DNA of 64,000 bases from Sulfurimonas sp. UBA2011 (GCA_002335055.1 DDCH01000004.1:266731-330730), one strand, 5' to 3'. Positions 46,405 to 57,178 are shown, counted from the stretch's first letter. Notes: a model not told the origin generated them from the letters alone. Numbers and translations are program-made.

Positions 46405-46920
46405 CTACCCCCTAATTAGATCGTACTCAGTAGGTATGCATGGTGTAAACTCTTCGAGACTTATCTTTTTGTTAACTGTTTGCTCACTAAAGTCGATTAA
46501 GATAGTATTATCTAATTGATCTTTGTACTCAATGGATTTTAAATCAGAATCCATGATATTTATAGTGTAGTGCACTGACCCAAACTCAGCTATATATGTG
46601 TTTTTATCTATTTTTTTTGCATTTTTAAGTATCTTAAAAAAATCAATACTATTGTGCAGTTTTTTAACTATAACCTGTTCTAAATCTGGTTCTATTATAG
46701 TTGCCATGTTCTTATTAATATATATGAGTTTTGTACTAGGTTGTAAATACTCCCAAAGTGCATACTGTGGTTTCATAATTTTAATATGGCCACTATACTC
46801 TAATATATTTCCCTTATCATTTGTAACCACCTGCCTGAAGTCTGCTTCATATGAATTCATGGAAAAAATATCACCAAATGAAAGAGTGAAGAGTATCGCT
46901 GAGAAGAAAATGTATTTCAA
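46405..46920 (-). CDS. lolA: Outer-membrane lipoprotein carrier LolA
   Basis: Periplasmic carrier that ferries lipoproteins from the LolCDE exporter to the outer membrane. The 171-aa protein has a signal peptide (MKYIFFSAILFTLSFGDIFS) and the family pattern YEADFRQVV and GHIKIMKPQYALWEYLQP, with the concave beta sheet rich in aromatic residues. A LolC/E-like permease gene lies 2.7 kb away at 49625, on the other side of secA. Confidence 0.88.
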   Translation of the reverse strand: MKYIFFSAILFTLSFGDIFSMNSYEADFRQVVTNDKGNILEYSGHIKIMKPQYALWEYLQPSTKLIYINKNMATIIEPDLEQVIVKKLHNSIDFFKILKNAKKIDKNTYIAEFGSVHYTINIMDSDLKSIEYKDQLDNTILIDFSEQTVNKKISLEEFTPCIPTEYDLIRG

Positions 46921-46943
46921 ATAGTATCCTTTATATATAAGAA

Positions 46944-46949
46944 ATTATA
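46944..46949 (-). promoter_or_regulatory. -10 promoter box for lolA
   Basis: TATAAT on the minus strand (attata on plus) in the context TTTTTGCTATAAT, 24 nt upstream of the lolA ATG. The opposite strand carries a TAAAAT at about 46989 that may serve secA. Confidence 0.55.
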
Positions 46950-47054
46950 GCAAAAATTGCATTTATACTTTTTCTTAGATTATATGTGATAAAATAAAAG
47001 CAATTTCACTACTACTATATAATAAACTATATAGTAATAGATATAAGGTAACGA

Positions 47055-49628
47055 ATGCTACTTGGACTAATGGGGAAGGTTTTTGGAACATCCAATGACC
47101 GTGAATTAAAAAAATATTTAAAAAGAGTAAAAGCAATTAATGCTCTTGAAACTCAATATGAGTCAATGAACGATGAAGAACTTAAAACTGCATTTGATGC
47201 ACTAAAGTCAAGTATACAAGATGAGACTAAAACACTAGATGATGTTTTATGTGATTCTTTTGCTATTACAAGAGAAGCGAGTAAGCGTACTCTTGGTATG
47301 CGTCACTTTGATGTACAACTTATTGGCGGTATAACTCTTCATGAGGGTCGTATTGCTGAGATGAAAACTGGTGAGGGGAAAACACTTGTAGCAACTCTTG
47401 CTATCACTCTTAATGCAATGCTGGGAAAGGGTGTTCACCTAGTAACGGTAAATGATTATCTTGCATCGCGTGATGCATCAGAGATGTCACCACTGTATAA
47501 CTTCCTTGGATTTAATGTTGGAACAATTTTAGAAGATGAACATAATCCAGAACAGAAAATTGCTGCTTATAATTCAGATATTACCTATGGTACAAATAAC
47601 GAGTTTGGTTTTGATTACTTAAGAGATAATATGAGTTACTCTAAAGATCAAATGGCACAGCGCAGTCATCCATTTGTAATCGTAGATGAAGTTGATTCAA
47701 TTTTAATTGATGAGGCTAGAACGCCACTGATTATTTCAGGTCCTACAAATAGAAATATGCAAGATTATAAAAATGCTAACAATATTGCTAACACTTTAGT
47801 AAAAGATACTCATTTTACGGTTGATGAAAAAGATAAGGTTGTGCTTATCACTGAAGAGGGGATTACTAAAGCAGAAGAGCTTTTTAAAGTAGACAACCTT
47901 TATAGTGCAGAAAATGCTTCTCTTTCACACATACTTGACCAAGCACTCAAGTCTAACTATCTTTTTGAGATAGATGTTGACTATGTAGTTCGTGATGGCG
48001 AAGTTATGATTGTAGATGAGTTTACAGGACGTATCAGTGAAGGTAGACGTTTTTCTGAGGGTCTGCATCAAGCACTAGAAGCTAAAGAGGGTGTTGAGAT
48101 TAAAGAAGAGACACAGACTCTCGCTGATATCACATTTCAAAACTACTTTAGAATGTACGACAAACTTGCAGGTATGACAGGAACAGCAGAGACTGAAGCG
48201 ACAGAATTTGCTCAGATTTATAACCTTGATGTTGTTTCTATCCCTACAAATATCCCAATAGATAGAAAAGATTTAAACGATTTAATTTATAAAACAGAAG
48301 AAGAAAAGTTTAATGCAGTAATCGATACTATCAAAAAACTTACTAAAACAGGACAACCTGTACTTATAGGTACTGCATCTATTGAGAAATCAGAAGCACT
48401 TCATGAAGTACTCAAGCGCGAAAAGATTGCCCACACGGTACTTAATGCAAAGAACCATGAACAAGAGGGTGAAATCATTAAATCTGCTGGTGTTAAAGGT
48501 GCGGTAACTATCGCAACTAACATGGCAGGACGTGGTGTTGACATCAAAGTAAATGACGAAGTAAGAGAACTTGGTGGTTTATATATTGTAGGTACAGAAC
48601 GTCATGAAAATCGTCGTATTGACAACCAACTTCGTGGACGCTCAGGTAGACAGGGTGATGCTGGAACTACACAGTTTTATCTTTCACTTGAAGATAATCT
48701 TCTTCGTATTTTTGGAAGTGATAAGATTAAATCTATTATGGAAAGACTTGGTGTTGAAGATGGTGAGTACATAGAGTCTAAAATGGTTACACGTGCAGTT
48801 GAAAAAGCTCAGAAAAAAGTTGAGAATATGCACTATGAAGGTCGTAAGCAGATTGTTGAGTACGATGATGTTGCAAATGAGCAAAGAAAGATTATCTATA
48901 AGTTTAGAAATCAACTACTCAGTGAAGATTATGATATTTCAGCAAAAATCAATTTAGTTAGAGAAGAATACATAACAAGTATTTTGCAGCGTTGCGGTAT
49001 TTACGAGGGTGGTGCTAGAGAAGATTTTAATCTTCAAACACTTGCTGAGCATTTACAAGAAAAAATAAACTTTGCTTTAGAGACTGAGCCTTTAAAAGAC
49101 TTAGAGTATGAAGAACTATTTGAAAGTGTGAATACGACTATTAAAGAGTCTTATGATGAAAAAATGAGTGTTTTAGAAGAGAGTGTAAAGCATGACATTG
49201 AAAAAGAGTTTTATTTAAAAGAACTTGACAGTGCATGGAGAGACCATCTTTATGAGATGGACAATATGAAAACAGGTATTCGTCTTCGTGCTTATAACCA
49301 AAAAGACCCACTTGTTGAGTACAAAAAAGAGAGTTTTAATCTTTTTACTGAACTTATTGGTGAAATCAAATTTAATACAATTCGTACACTTCAAATTATT
49401 CAATTTAAAATGGAATCAGCAGAAGAAGAAGCTGCAGCAATAGCAGAACAAAGAGCAGTAGAGCAAAGACAACAAGAAGCACTAATGCAATTAAACCATA
49501 CTGACTCAGGTGATATTAAAACTGACAAAAAAATTGCAAGAAATGACCCTTGTCCTTGTGGTAGTGGTAAGAAGTATAAACAATGTTGTGGGAAGAGTGG
49601 TCCTAAAAAAGGTCTATTCGCCTCTTGA
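47055..49628 (+). CDS. secA: Preprotein translocase ATPase SecA
   Basis: Motor of the Sec export pathway. The 857-aa protein has Walker A MKTGEGKT near 101-108, the DEVDSILIDEARTP Walker B region near 210, the preprotein cross-linking and helical scaffold domains, and a C-terminal zinc motif CPCGSGKKYKQCC within the last 25 residues that binds SecB and ribosomes. Its stop overlaps the TTG start of the LolC-like permease (TTGA). Confidence 0.98.
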   Translation: MLLGLMGKVFGTSNDRELKKYLKRVKAINALETQYESMNDEELKTAFDALKSSIQDETKTLDDVLCDSFAITREASKRTLGMRHFDVQLIGGITLHEGRIAEMKTGEGKTLVATLAITLNAMLGKGVHLVTVNDYLASRDASEMSPLYNFLGFNVGTILEDEHNPEQKIAAYNSDITYGTNNEFGFDYLRDNMSYSKDQMAQRSHPFVIVDEVDSILIDEARTPLIISGPTNRNMQDYKNANNIANTLVKDTHFTVDEKDKVVLITEEGITKAEELFKVDNLYSAENASLSHILDQALKSNYLFEIDVDYVVRDGEVMIVDEFTGRISEGRRFSEGLHQALEAKEGVEIKEETQTLADITFQNYFRMYDKLAGMTGTAETEATEFAQIYNLDVVSIPTNIPIDRKDLNDLIYKTEEEKFNAVIDTIKKLTKTGQPVLIGTASIEKSEALHEVLKREKIAHTVLNAKNHEQEGEIIKSAGVKGAVTIATNMAGRGVDIKVNDEVRELGGLYIVGTERHENRRIDNQLRGRSGRQGDAGTTQFYLSLEDNLLRIFGSDKIKSIMERLGVEDGEYIESKMVTRAVEKAQKKVENMHYEGRKQIVEYDDVANEQRKIIYKFRNQLLSEDYDISAKINLVREEYITSILQRCGIYEGGAREDFNLQTLAEHLQEKINFALETEPLKDLEYEELFESVNTTIKESYDEKMSVLEESVKHDIEKEFYLKELDSAWRDHLYEMDNMKTGIRLRAYNQKDPLVEYKKESFNLFTELIGEIKFNTIRTLQIIQFKMESAEEEAAAIAEQRAVEQRQQEALMQLNHTDSGDIKTDKKIARNDPCPCGSGKKYKQCCGKSGPKKGLFAS

Positions 49629-50827
49629 AAAAATCAATTGTTACCTATTTAGTTAAAAGGTTTCTGCGTTTTGATAAAGAACAGCCTTTTATCTTTCTCT
49701 CAGCACTTCTTGCTTTTTTAGGTATTACTCTGGGTGTTATGGTTCTTCTTATAGCCATGGCACTTATGAATGGTTTTGATAAAGAGTTTAAGAAAAAACT
49801 CACTATTATGAACTATCCTCTTACTATTATTCCTAAGTTTTATGGCGGAGTAAATGAAAACCTTCTCATAGACTTAGAATCTAAATTTCCTTCGCTACAC
49901 TTTAGTCCTTATGTGCAATCCTCAGTAATGATTCGAAATGGTTCAAGACTAGAAGGTGGGTATCTGTTTGGTGTAAACTTTGAAGATGAAGCGAAGGTAA
50001 ATAGTGTTTTAAAGGAAGCAATCTCTGGTAATACATTTAAAAAATTTGATGTACTTATTGGAAAAACTTTAAAGCAAGAGTTTAATCTCTATAGAGATGA
50101 TAAGCTCATGTATATTTTTACAAGTGTTGAACCTGGTGGACTTTCAATGACACCAAAGGTGAAACGCTTTAAAGTTCGTTCAGTATTTGATTCTGGTCTT
50201 TCGGCTTATGATAAGGCATATAGCTACACTACTTTAGAAGCCTTACAGGTTATGATGCATATGCCTAACAATATGTACGATGGCATTCATGTATACTCTA
50301 ATAACCCTCATGATGATATAGAACAGATTAAAGCATTCTTACCTATTAGTACAAGTGTAAAAGGCTGGTGGGAAGATAATTTGAATTTTTTTGCTGCATT
50401 AGAGATGGAAAAAGCATCACTCTTTATTGTATTGATGCTTATAATACTCATAGCAGCTATAAATATAATTTCATCACTTCTTATGACGGTTATGAATAGA
50501 AGAGGGGAAATAGCATTACTTTTATCTCTTGGTGCTACAACTACAGAAATAAAAAAAGTCTTTTTATACCTTGGTGTAATTATCGGAATCACAGGTATAG
50601 CTGCAGGTGTATTTTTAGGTCTAAGTGGGATATGGGTTCTGGGTACTTTTGATATTATATCTCTACCCAAAGATGTTTACCCTACATCTACACTACCATT
50701 AGATTTGAGCTTATTAGACTTTAGTCTTATTATTGTAGGTGCATTTTTTATTGTGATTGGTTCTTCGTATTATCCTGCTAAAAAAGCAAGTGAAGTTGAC
50801 ATCTTAACAGTACTGAGAAATGAATAG
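49625..50827 (+). CDS. LolC/LolE-type ABC transporter permease (FtsX-like)
   Basis: Membrane subunit of the lipoprotein-releasing transporter family. The 400-aa protein has the expected layout: an N-terminal helix (about 22-46), a large periplasmic domain (about 50-260), and three C-terminal helices in an FtsX domain beginning at about 262 with the typical MTVMNRRGEIALLLSLGA. LolA is nearby, which supports the role. The ATP-binding partner LolD is not in the window. The start TTG overlaps the secA stop. Confidence 0.85.
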   Translation: MKKSIVTYLVKRFLRFDKEQPFIFLSALLAFLGITLGVMVLLIAMALMNGFDKEFKKKLTIMNYPLTIIPKFYGGVNENLLIDLESKFPSLHFSPYVQSSVMIRNGSRLEGGYLFGVNFEDEAKVNSVLKEAISGNTFKKFDVLIGKTLKQEFNLYRDDKLMYIFTSVEPGGLSMTPKVKRFKVRSVFDSGLSAYDKAYSYTTLEALQVMMHMPNNMYDGIHVYSNNPHDDIEQIKAFLPISTSVKGWWEDNLNFFAALEMEKASLFIVLMLIILIAAINIISSLLMTVMNRRGEIALLLSLGATTTEIKKVFLYLGVIIGITGIAAGVFLGLSGIWVLGTFDIISLPKDVYPTSTLPLDLSLLDFSLIIVGAFFIVIGSSYYPAKKASEVDILTVLRNE

Positions 50828-50836
50828 AAACTTATA

Positions 50837-53800
50837 CTATTTCTGATCTTCTTTAGCTACAGCATCTCTAATTAACTGATATGGCAGAGACAGTGTTCTC
50901 TTTATGATGTTAAAAGGTGCTACTACAATATCCTCAGCTAGAAGTGACTTTACCTTAGGATCAGATACTTTTCCTTTAATGCTTAAGGTTGTAGAGATTG
51001 TATCCTTATCTAAAATAATATAGCCGACTAGTGGAACCTTTGCAAGATCACTTCCCAGGTCCGTCTTTAGGTTTAACACAATATCAAGATTGTTATTTTT
51101 TAAGTCAACAGTCCCATTTCCAAAAATATCAATCTCTTTTGAATCTAAATAGATATCAGTTAAATTATAAATATCCTTCTTGTACTCAAGGTTGATATAT
51201 GCTTTGTTTACAAAAAGTCCTTCATTGTTATAACCTGGTAGCTTAAATGTTACAAGAGAGGGAACAGTATTTATAAAGGCTAATATATTGTTTAGGGTTC
51301 TGTAGTCTTTTATTGTTGTTTTTTTAACATAAATCACACCAGAATAATCATTAATATCTCCACTTAGTGAAAAGTCCAAGTTTCCTTTACTAAACTTTGA
51401 AAGAGACAGAAGTCTATTCATAAATATATCATTGAAGTTTTTACCATAAAGATGAAACTTTTTATTCTCAAAACGCAGACCTGAACTCCCTTTGGCATAT
51501 TTGAGTTGAGCAGTTAAAATATCCTTATAAAATTGTATATCAAGAGTATCATATAAAGCATGTCTATTTTTATTTATATACAAAGTAGAGTCTGTCGCAG
51601 TAAGTAGTACATTTAAAGTTTTAGACTTTTTGGTACTAGTGGGAATCTCTGACATGGCTCTGAGCACTTCATTTATGTTTATTGAGGTTTTATCCATCTT
51701 AATATCAATTGAGTCTTTAATCGTTATATGTACCTTGTTGTTTACATTAATATGTACTTTTTCATCATATATTCTCCCCTCTAGTTTATACTCTTTTAAT
51801 GGTACATTATCCTTAACAAGTATTTTATATGGATACTCTACATTAGATATAAACCTTGTGTATTTATCACCTTTATTCTTGTATAAAGTAAAATTTCCTT
51901 TTTCGAGGTGGAGTTTTCTTAGTAAACTAGAGTCTTCTGCAATACGTCCTAAAGCATTGAGTTCCAGTTTCCATCCTTTATCTTGTGAAGAAAATTCACC
52001 ACTCAACTCACGTGAGCTTATTTTAAGAAGATTATCAACATTTGAAAGAGATAGTAAGATTTTTTTATTTTTATACAAAATGTTTTGTGTATTTGGATCT
52101 GTTAAGACAAAGTTACTAAGACTGATATGTGATTTTTTTGTTTTAGTATTAAATTTTGCATAGACCTTTGTTGTTATATATTTTCCAATTCTAATTTTTG
52201 TATGCTTTAATAATACATCGTTATTATCTATTTCTAGGTAAATATTAGTTACTTTGTAATTTGACCCTGAAATATTAAAATGTATTTCATTTTTTGAAAA
52301 TACAGAGAACTTTTTGTCGTAAGAGATTTTTAGAGGAGTATTAGATTGACTAAGGTTTACACCTTCGTAACTAAACTTAAGGATATCAGCATCAAGTTTT
52401 GCAGTCATAGTCTTAAGATTTATAAAACCAGAAACAAAAGCACTACCTATACTTTTGTCCTCTATAAAGGTTGTAGGAATCTGAACCTTTAAATCTTCTA
52501 AATCAAAAGGTATATGTAATGCATCAACTTTGATATTTTGCTTTTTAAAGTTCCATAGGGAGTTGTTTATATATATAGAGTCTTGATTTCCTATTATATT
52601 GTACTGAACATGCAGAGGAGATTTAGCTGTATTGAGTGATAGACCGTGTGTAGCTATATCTGTAAAATTAAAATCTATTATTCCCTCTGCTGTTGAAGCA
52701 TTATATGAAAGGGATACAGTTGCTTTAGCTATATCCTTGTAGTGTGCTCCCATAGCATTGATTGTAATGTCATAGGTGTCTAATAAAATGTTTGCATCAA
52801 ATATATCAATATTCATACCGAGATAATCAAAGTTGGCTTTTTTTATGTAAAAACCTCCTTTTGCTTTCACTCCCAGTTCTCGTAGTCCTATCTTAAGAGT
52901 CAAGTCAGTCTTGACTACTCCTTTTTTTTGTAAAAAAGGCAGTTTTATTTTGTAGGTATTGAGAATATTGAGCATCTTTTGATCAAGTAGAGAATCAAAC
53001 ATCAGTTTAATGGTTAAGAGTTCTTCTTTTTGTGTAAAATCTAGTTTTAACCAACTCTTCCCTAGGTATTTTCCAGAAGTGTATGCCTGTTGCGGGTATA
53101 TAAATAAGAAGCCATCTTTAAATTCGAGTTTTGTCTCTTTAGTGTGGATAGGATCAAGGTCTTTGTTGTAAGTATAGTGAAGCTTGTTTATTGTTGCGGA
53201 GACTTTAATGTTTGTGAGAAATTCATCCATCTTGTCATAGTCTACATATCCATTAGCACTTGTAATATCCAAGTAAGACATTTTAATAGCATCGTATGCC
53301 CAGTACTGTCCTTCTTTAGGTAAGTTTGCTAACAACACAGTATGTTTATACTCAAGTATCTTTTTATTACTCACTATTTTATAATATAGCTTTTTAGTAT
53401 CTGATTGTAGATAGAGTGTTAAGTCTAATTCATTAGCAATATTAATATCGAGGTTTGTATGAAACTGTGTTTTTTGTGTATCAATATATATATTTCCTAA
53501 GAAGGTGATATCTCTTTTTTTATCATACAAGTTTTTCACATTAATAAGAAGAATATCAGCTTCTTTGAAAATAGCTATATCAAGGTCAATATCTTTTGAA
53601 GAGGCTAAAAGGAATCCCTTATCACTACTGTTGTATTTAAAAGAAGCAACAATTTCTTTATATATGATTTTTTCAACTACTAAAGAGTGAAACCAATAAC
53701 TGGTGCGAGCGAGTGATTGGAGAGAATTACCGAGTTCCTTATAATCTATATCTTCTTGAGTTCTTATGCCATTTTCTAAGACTTGTATTTCATGAATCGA

Positions 53801-53992
53801 AACATCTAGTTTTTCATTCCATTTAATGTATAATTGCTTTATATGAATATTTGAAATTGAGATTTCGTTTAAGAAGAGTCCATTTTGAAGAACTATAAAA
53901 CCTATAAAAAGTAAGAGAAAAATGAATACAAGCAGACTGACAATACTAAAGTATATTTTTGAAATCATATTGATAATTATGTTGTCGTTCAT
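50837..53992 (-). CDS. AsmA/YhdP-like envelope protein
   Basis: A 1051-aa protein with one N-terminal membrane helix (about 12-34) and a very long periplasmic region made of repeated beta strands, like the YhdP/TamB/AsmA family that bridges the envelope and is implicated in phospholipid transport to the outer membrane. The C-terminal block (GNLDFSLSGDINDYSGVIYV, IFGNGTVDL, and then VGYIILDKDT) is the AsmA-like C-terminal domain. Start ATG 53992 or ATG 53968 both keep the helix. Its 5' end overlaps the divergent mltG gene by 47-71 bp. Confidence 0.85.
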   Translation of the reverse strand: MNDNIIINMISKIYFSIVSLLVFIFLLLFIGFIVLQNGLFLNEISISNIHIKQLYIKWNEKLDVSIHEIQVLENGIRTQEDIDYKELGNSLQSLARTSYWFHSLVVEKIIYKEIVASFKYNSSDKGFLLASSKDIDLDIAIFKEADILLINVKNLYDKKRDITFLGNIYIDTQKTQFHTNLDINIANELDLTLYLQSDTKKLYYKIVSNKKILEYKHTVLLANLPKEGQYWAYDAIKMSYLDITSANGYVDYDKMDEFLTNIKVSATINKLHYTYNKDLDPIHTKETKLEFKDGFLFIYPQQAYTSGKYLGKSWLKLDFTQKEELLTIKLMFDSLLDQKMLNILNTYKIKLPFLQKKGVVKTDLTLKIGLRELGVKAKGGFYIKKANFDYLGMNIDIFDANILLDTYDITINAMGAHYKDIAKATVSLSYNASTAEGIIDFNFTDIATHGLSLNTAKSPLHVQYNIIGNQDSIYINNSLWNFKKQNIKVDALHIPFDLEDLKVQIPTTFIEDKSIGSAFVSGFINLKTMTAKLDADILKFSYEGVNLSQSNTPLKISYDKKFSVFSKNEIHFNISGSNYKVTNIYLEIDNNDVLLKHTKIRIGKYITTKVYAKFNTKTKKSHISLSNFVLTDPNTQNILYKNKKILLSLSNVDNLLKISSRELSGEFSSQDKGWKLELNALGRIAEDSSLLRKLHLEKGNFTLYKNKGDKYTRFISNVEYPYKILVKDNVPLKEYKLEGRIYDEKVHINVNNKVHITIKDSIDIKMDKTSININEVLRAMSEIPTSTKKSKTLNVLLTATDSTLYINKNRHALYDTLDIQFYKDILTAQLKYAKGSSGLRFENKKFHLYGKNFNDIFMNRLLSLSKFSKGNLDFSLSGDINDYSGVIYVKKTTIKDYRTLNNILAFINTVPSLVTFKLPGYNNEGLFVNKAYINLEYKKDIYNLTDIYLDSKEIDIFGNGTVDLKNNNLDIVLNLKTDLGSDLAKVPLVGYIILDKDTISTTLSIKGKVSDPKVKSLLAEDIVVAPFNIIKRTLSLPYQLIRDAVAKEDQK

Positions 53993-54878
53993 GTTCTACC
54001 TAAATAAGCCGATTCAAACCCCAAAAGTACTCTATATACAAGAGGGTTCTATTAATAAAATTATAGCACACTTACGCACACAAAATGAGCAAATAAGTAA
54101 ACTAGATGCATTTATATTACGTGTAATTGGTTCGCCCCAAAGTGGTTGGATAAACATGGGTACAAGACTCAATACTAAGGCTGATTTTTTATATAAACTT
54201 ACACATGCTAAAGCAGCACTACAAGATGTAACACTTATCCCAGGTGAAACTACATATGTATTTTTAAGACAACTTGCTACATCTTTAGACTTAAGTATAA
54301 GCAAACTAGAATATGAATTTTATAAACAAACACCTTTTAAAGAGGGTGCATTTGTTCCAGATACTTATAGTATACCATTGGGTATATCTGAAAAAAATTT
54401 AATTAAACTGCTACTAAAAGTATCATCAAGTACAATGAGAAGTACTTCAATGAAGATATTTGGTACATATAATAAGACCAAATGGTTACATTACTTATCT
54501 ATAGCGTCTATAATACAAAAAGAGTCTGCAAATATAGAAGAAATGCCTATAGTTAGTTCTGTTATTTATAACAGAATAAAAAAAGGTATGCGTTTACAGA
54601 TGGACGGTACTCTTAACTATGGAAAATACTCGCATATAAAAATTACACCTCGTAGAATCAAAGAAGACAAGTCTATATATAATACATATATTCACAGGGG
54701 TGTTCCAGTACTTCCTATCTGTAATGTAAGCCTAGATGCAATAAAAGCTGCTATATTTCCGCACAAAACAGACTACCTGTATTTCATGAAGAATAAGAAC
54801 AATGTTCATGATTTCACGTGTAACTATTCTACACATCTACTGAACATAAGGCGTGTTACAAAAAGAAACAAAAATTAA
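53922..54878 (+). CDS. mltG: Endolytic murein transglycosylase MltG
   Basis: Cleaves nascent glycan strands in the periplasm and is thought to set strand length. The 318-aa protein has an N-terminal membrane helix (about 10-26), a LysM-like subdomain, and the YceG catalytic domain with the active-site glutamate in SIIQKESANIEEMPIVSSVI and the MDGTLNYG motif. The first 24 codons lie opposite the start of the AsmA-like gene. Confidence 0.93.
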   Translation: MNTSRLTILKYIFEIILIIMLSFMFYLNKPIQTPKVLYIQEGSINKIIAHLRTQNEQISKLDAFILRVIGSPQSGWINMGTRLNTKADFLYKLTHAKAALQDVTLIPGETTYVFLRQLATSLDLSISKLEYEFYKQTPFKEGAFVPDTYSIPLGISEKNLIKLLLKVSSSTMRSTSMKIFGTYNKTKWLHYLSIASIIQKESANIEEMPIVSSVIYNRIKKGMRLQMDGTLNYGKYSHIKITPRRIKEDKSIYNTYIHRGVPVLPICNVSLDAIKAAIFPHKTDYLYFMKNKNNVHDFTCNYSTHLLNIRRVTKRNKN

Positions 54879-54997
54879 ATAAAAACAAATAATTACCCAA
54901 GCTGACAGTATGTTTTCCTACTTGTGATATTATTAGGTTTGTAAAATCCATAAAGTATATACTTTCATGAGATAAATTTAATTCACAAGGACAACAT

Positions 54998-57169
54998 ATG
55001 TCAAAAATCATTTGGTCAAAAATCGATGAAGCTCCGGCTTTAGCAACTTATTCTTTACTACCTATCGTTAACGCTTTTACGAAGGCTGCAGGTGTAGAAG
55101 TTGTAACTAGTGACATTTCACTAGCTGGTAGAGTTTTATCTGCTATGGGTCTTGCTGAAGACGAACTTTCTAAATTAGGCGAAGTTGTTTTACAAGAAGA
55201 TGGTAACATCATCAAACTTCCAAACATTTCTGCTTCTGTTGGTCAACTTAAAGACTGTATTGCTGAGCTTCAAGGTCAAGGTTTTGATATTCCTGCTTAC
55301 CCTGAAAATCCAGCAAATGATGCTGAGAAAGCTACACAAGCTAAATACTCAACTTGTTTAGGTTCAGCAGTTAACCCTGTTCTTCGTGAAGGTAACTCTG
55401 ATAGACGTGCTGCAAACGCAGTTAAGAGATTTGCTCAAAAGAATCCACATAAGTTACGTGCATTCCCAGAAAACCCTAAAGCATATGTTGCTCATATGGA
55501 AGGAAAGGGAGATTTCTTTAGTAATGAAGAATCTTCTACTCTTGATAAAGATCAAAAAATTACTATTGCACTTAATGGTAAAGAGTTAGGTTCTTTTGAC
55601 GGTGTGGCTTCTGAAATTATTGACGGTACATTTATGTCAATTTCTGCTTTAAATACTTTTTACAAAAAAACTATTGAAGATGCTAAGAAAAATAATGTTT
55701 TATGGTCACTACACCTTAAAGCAACAATGATGAAAATCTCTGATCCAATTATGTTTGGTTATGGTTTTGTTGCATTTTTCCCAGAAGTATTTGCTAAGTA
55801 TGCAGATGTATTCGCAGAATTAAATGTTAATCCTAACCAAGGTATGTCTGATTTAGAGAACAAAATTGCTGGTCATGCAAAAGAAGCTGAAATCAAAGCA
55901 GCATTCCTTGCAGTAGTTGAAGGTGATTCTCCATCAATTGCTATGGTTGATTCTGATAAAGGAACAACTAACTTTAATGCATCAAATGATGTAATTATTG
56001 ATGCATCAATGCCTGTTGTTGTACGTGAAGGTGGTAAGCAGTGGGATAGAACTGGAGCTGCAGTTGAGTGTGTTGCTGTTATTCCTGATTCTACTTACGG
56101 AATGTTCCATGCTGAAATGGTTGCAGACTGTGTTAAGAATGGTCAGTACGATGTTTCAACTATGGGTACTATGCAAAATATCGGTCTTATGGCTCAAAAA
56201 GCTGAAGAGTACGGTTCTCACCCAACAACTTTTGAATTAGCAGAAGCTGGTACGGTTACTGTAACTGGTGATGCTGGTGTTATTATGAGTTTCGAATGTG
56301 AAGCTGGTGATATATGGAGAATGTCTCGTGCTAAAGATGTTGCGATTAAAGACTGGGTTCGTTTAACTGTTGAAAGAACTGGACTTGAGAAAGTTCCTGC
56401 AATCTTCTGGTTAGATGATAAACGTGCTCACGATATTCAAATAAAAATCAAAGTAGATGCATTCCTTAAAGAGTTTGATACTACAGGTTTAGATATTCAA
56501 TTTATGAATGTTACTAATGCTACTCGTTTTACAAATGCACGTGTACGTGAAGGTAAAATGACTATCGCTGTTACTGGTAACGTTCTTCGTGACCACTTAA
56601 CTGATATGTACCCAATCCTAGAGCTTGGAACATCTGCTAAAATGCTTTCTATCGTTCCTTTATTAGCTGGTGGAGGTCTTTATGAGACTGGTGCTGGTGG
56701 TTCTGCTCCTAAGCATGTTGACCAATTTTTAAAAGAAGGTCACCTTCGTTGGGATTCACTTGGAGAGATTTTAGCACTTGCTGAGTCTTTACGTTTCTTA
56801 GGTCTTAAGAACTCTGACTCAAAGTTAACTGCACTTACTGCAGGTCTTGATTATGCAAATGATGCTTACCTAGATAACAACAAAGAGCCAGGACGTAAAG
56901 TTGGTCAACCAGACAATAAAGCTTCTCACTTCTTTGTAGCTCAATACTGGGCTAAAGCTCTTGCTGAGGGTGACAACACAGAATTAGCTGCTAAGTTTGC
57001 TCCAGTAGCTAAAGAACTTAAGGAGAAAGAAGATACTATTATAGCTGAGCTTCTTGCTGTAGAAGGTCAAGCTCAAGATATCGGTGGTTATTTCCATCCG
57101 GATGATGCTAAGGCTGAAAAAGCTATGCGTCCATCTGCTACACTTAACGCTATTATTGATTCAATATAG
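54998..57169 (+). CDS. icd: Monomeric NADP-dependent isocitrate dehydrogenase
   Basis: Interconverts isocitrate and 2-oxoglutarate plus CO2; in autotrophic Campylobacterota it works in the carboxylating direction of the reductive TCA cycle. At 723 aa with start MSKIIWSKIDEAPALATYSL it is the large monomeric type, unrelated in sequence to the dimeric type of E. coli. SSTLDKDQK, the NSDRRAANAVKRF block and LTAGLDYANDAYLDN near the C-terminus are typical. A strong terminator follows, separating it from mdh. Confidence 0.96.
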   Translation: MSKIIWSKIDEAPALATYSLLPIVNAFTKAAGVEVVTSDISLAGRVLSAMGLAEDELSKLGEVVLQEDGNIIKLPNISASVGQLKDCIAELQGQGFDIPAYPENPANDAEKATQAKYSTCLGSAVNPVLREGNSDRRAANAVKRFAQKNPHKLRAFPENPKAYVAHMEGKGDFFSNEESSTLDKDQKITIALNGKELGSFDGVASEIIDGTFMSISALNTFYKKTIEDAKKNNVLWSLHLKATMMKISDPIMFGYGFVAFFPEVFAKYADVFAELNVNPNQGMSDLENKIAGHAKEAEIKAAFLAVVEGDSPSIAMVDSDKGTTNFNASNDVIIDASMPVVVREGGKQWDRTGAAVECVAVIPDSTYGMFHAEMVADCVKNGQYDVSTMGTMQNIGLMAQKAEEYGSHPTTFELAEAGTVTVTGDAGVIMSFECEAGDIWRMSRAKDVAIKDWVRLTVERTGLEKVPAIFWLDDKRAHDIQIKIKVDAFLKEFDTTGLDIQFMNVTNATRFTNARVREGKMTIAVTGNVLRDHLTDMYPILELGTSAKMLSIVPLLAGGGLYETGAGGSAPKHVDQFLKEGHLRWDSLGEILALAESLRFLGLKNSDSKLTALTAGLDYANDAYLDNNKEPGRKVGQPDNKASHFFVAQYWAKALAEGDNTELAAKFAPVAKELKEKEDTIIAELLAVEGQAQDIGGYFHPDDAKAEKAMRPSATLNAIIDSI

Positions 57170-57178
57170 TTTTAAGTC

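Noticed and set aside
51630..52163. 177-codon plus-strand frame opposite the AsmA-like gene
   Set aside because: Low-complexity hydrophobic translation typical of the complement of AT-rich coding DNA, with no ribosome site.
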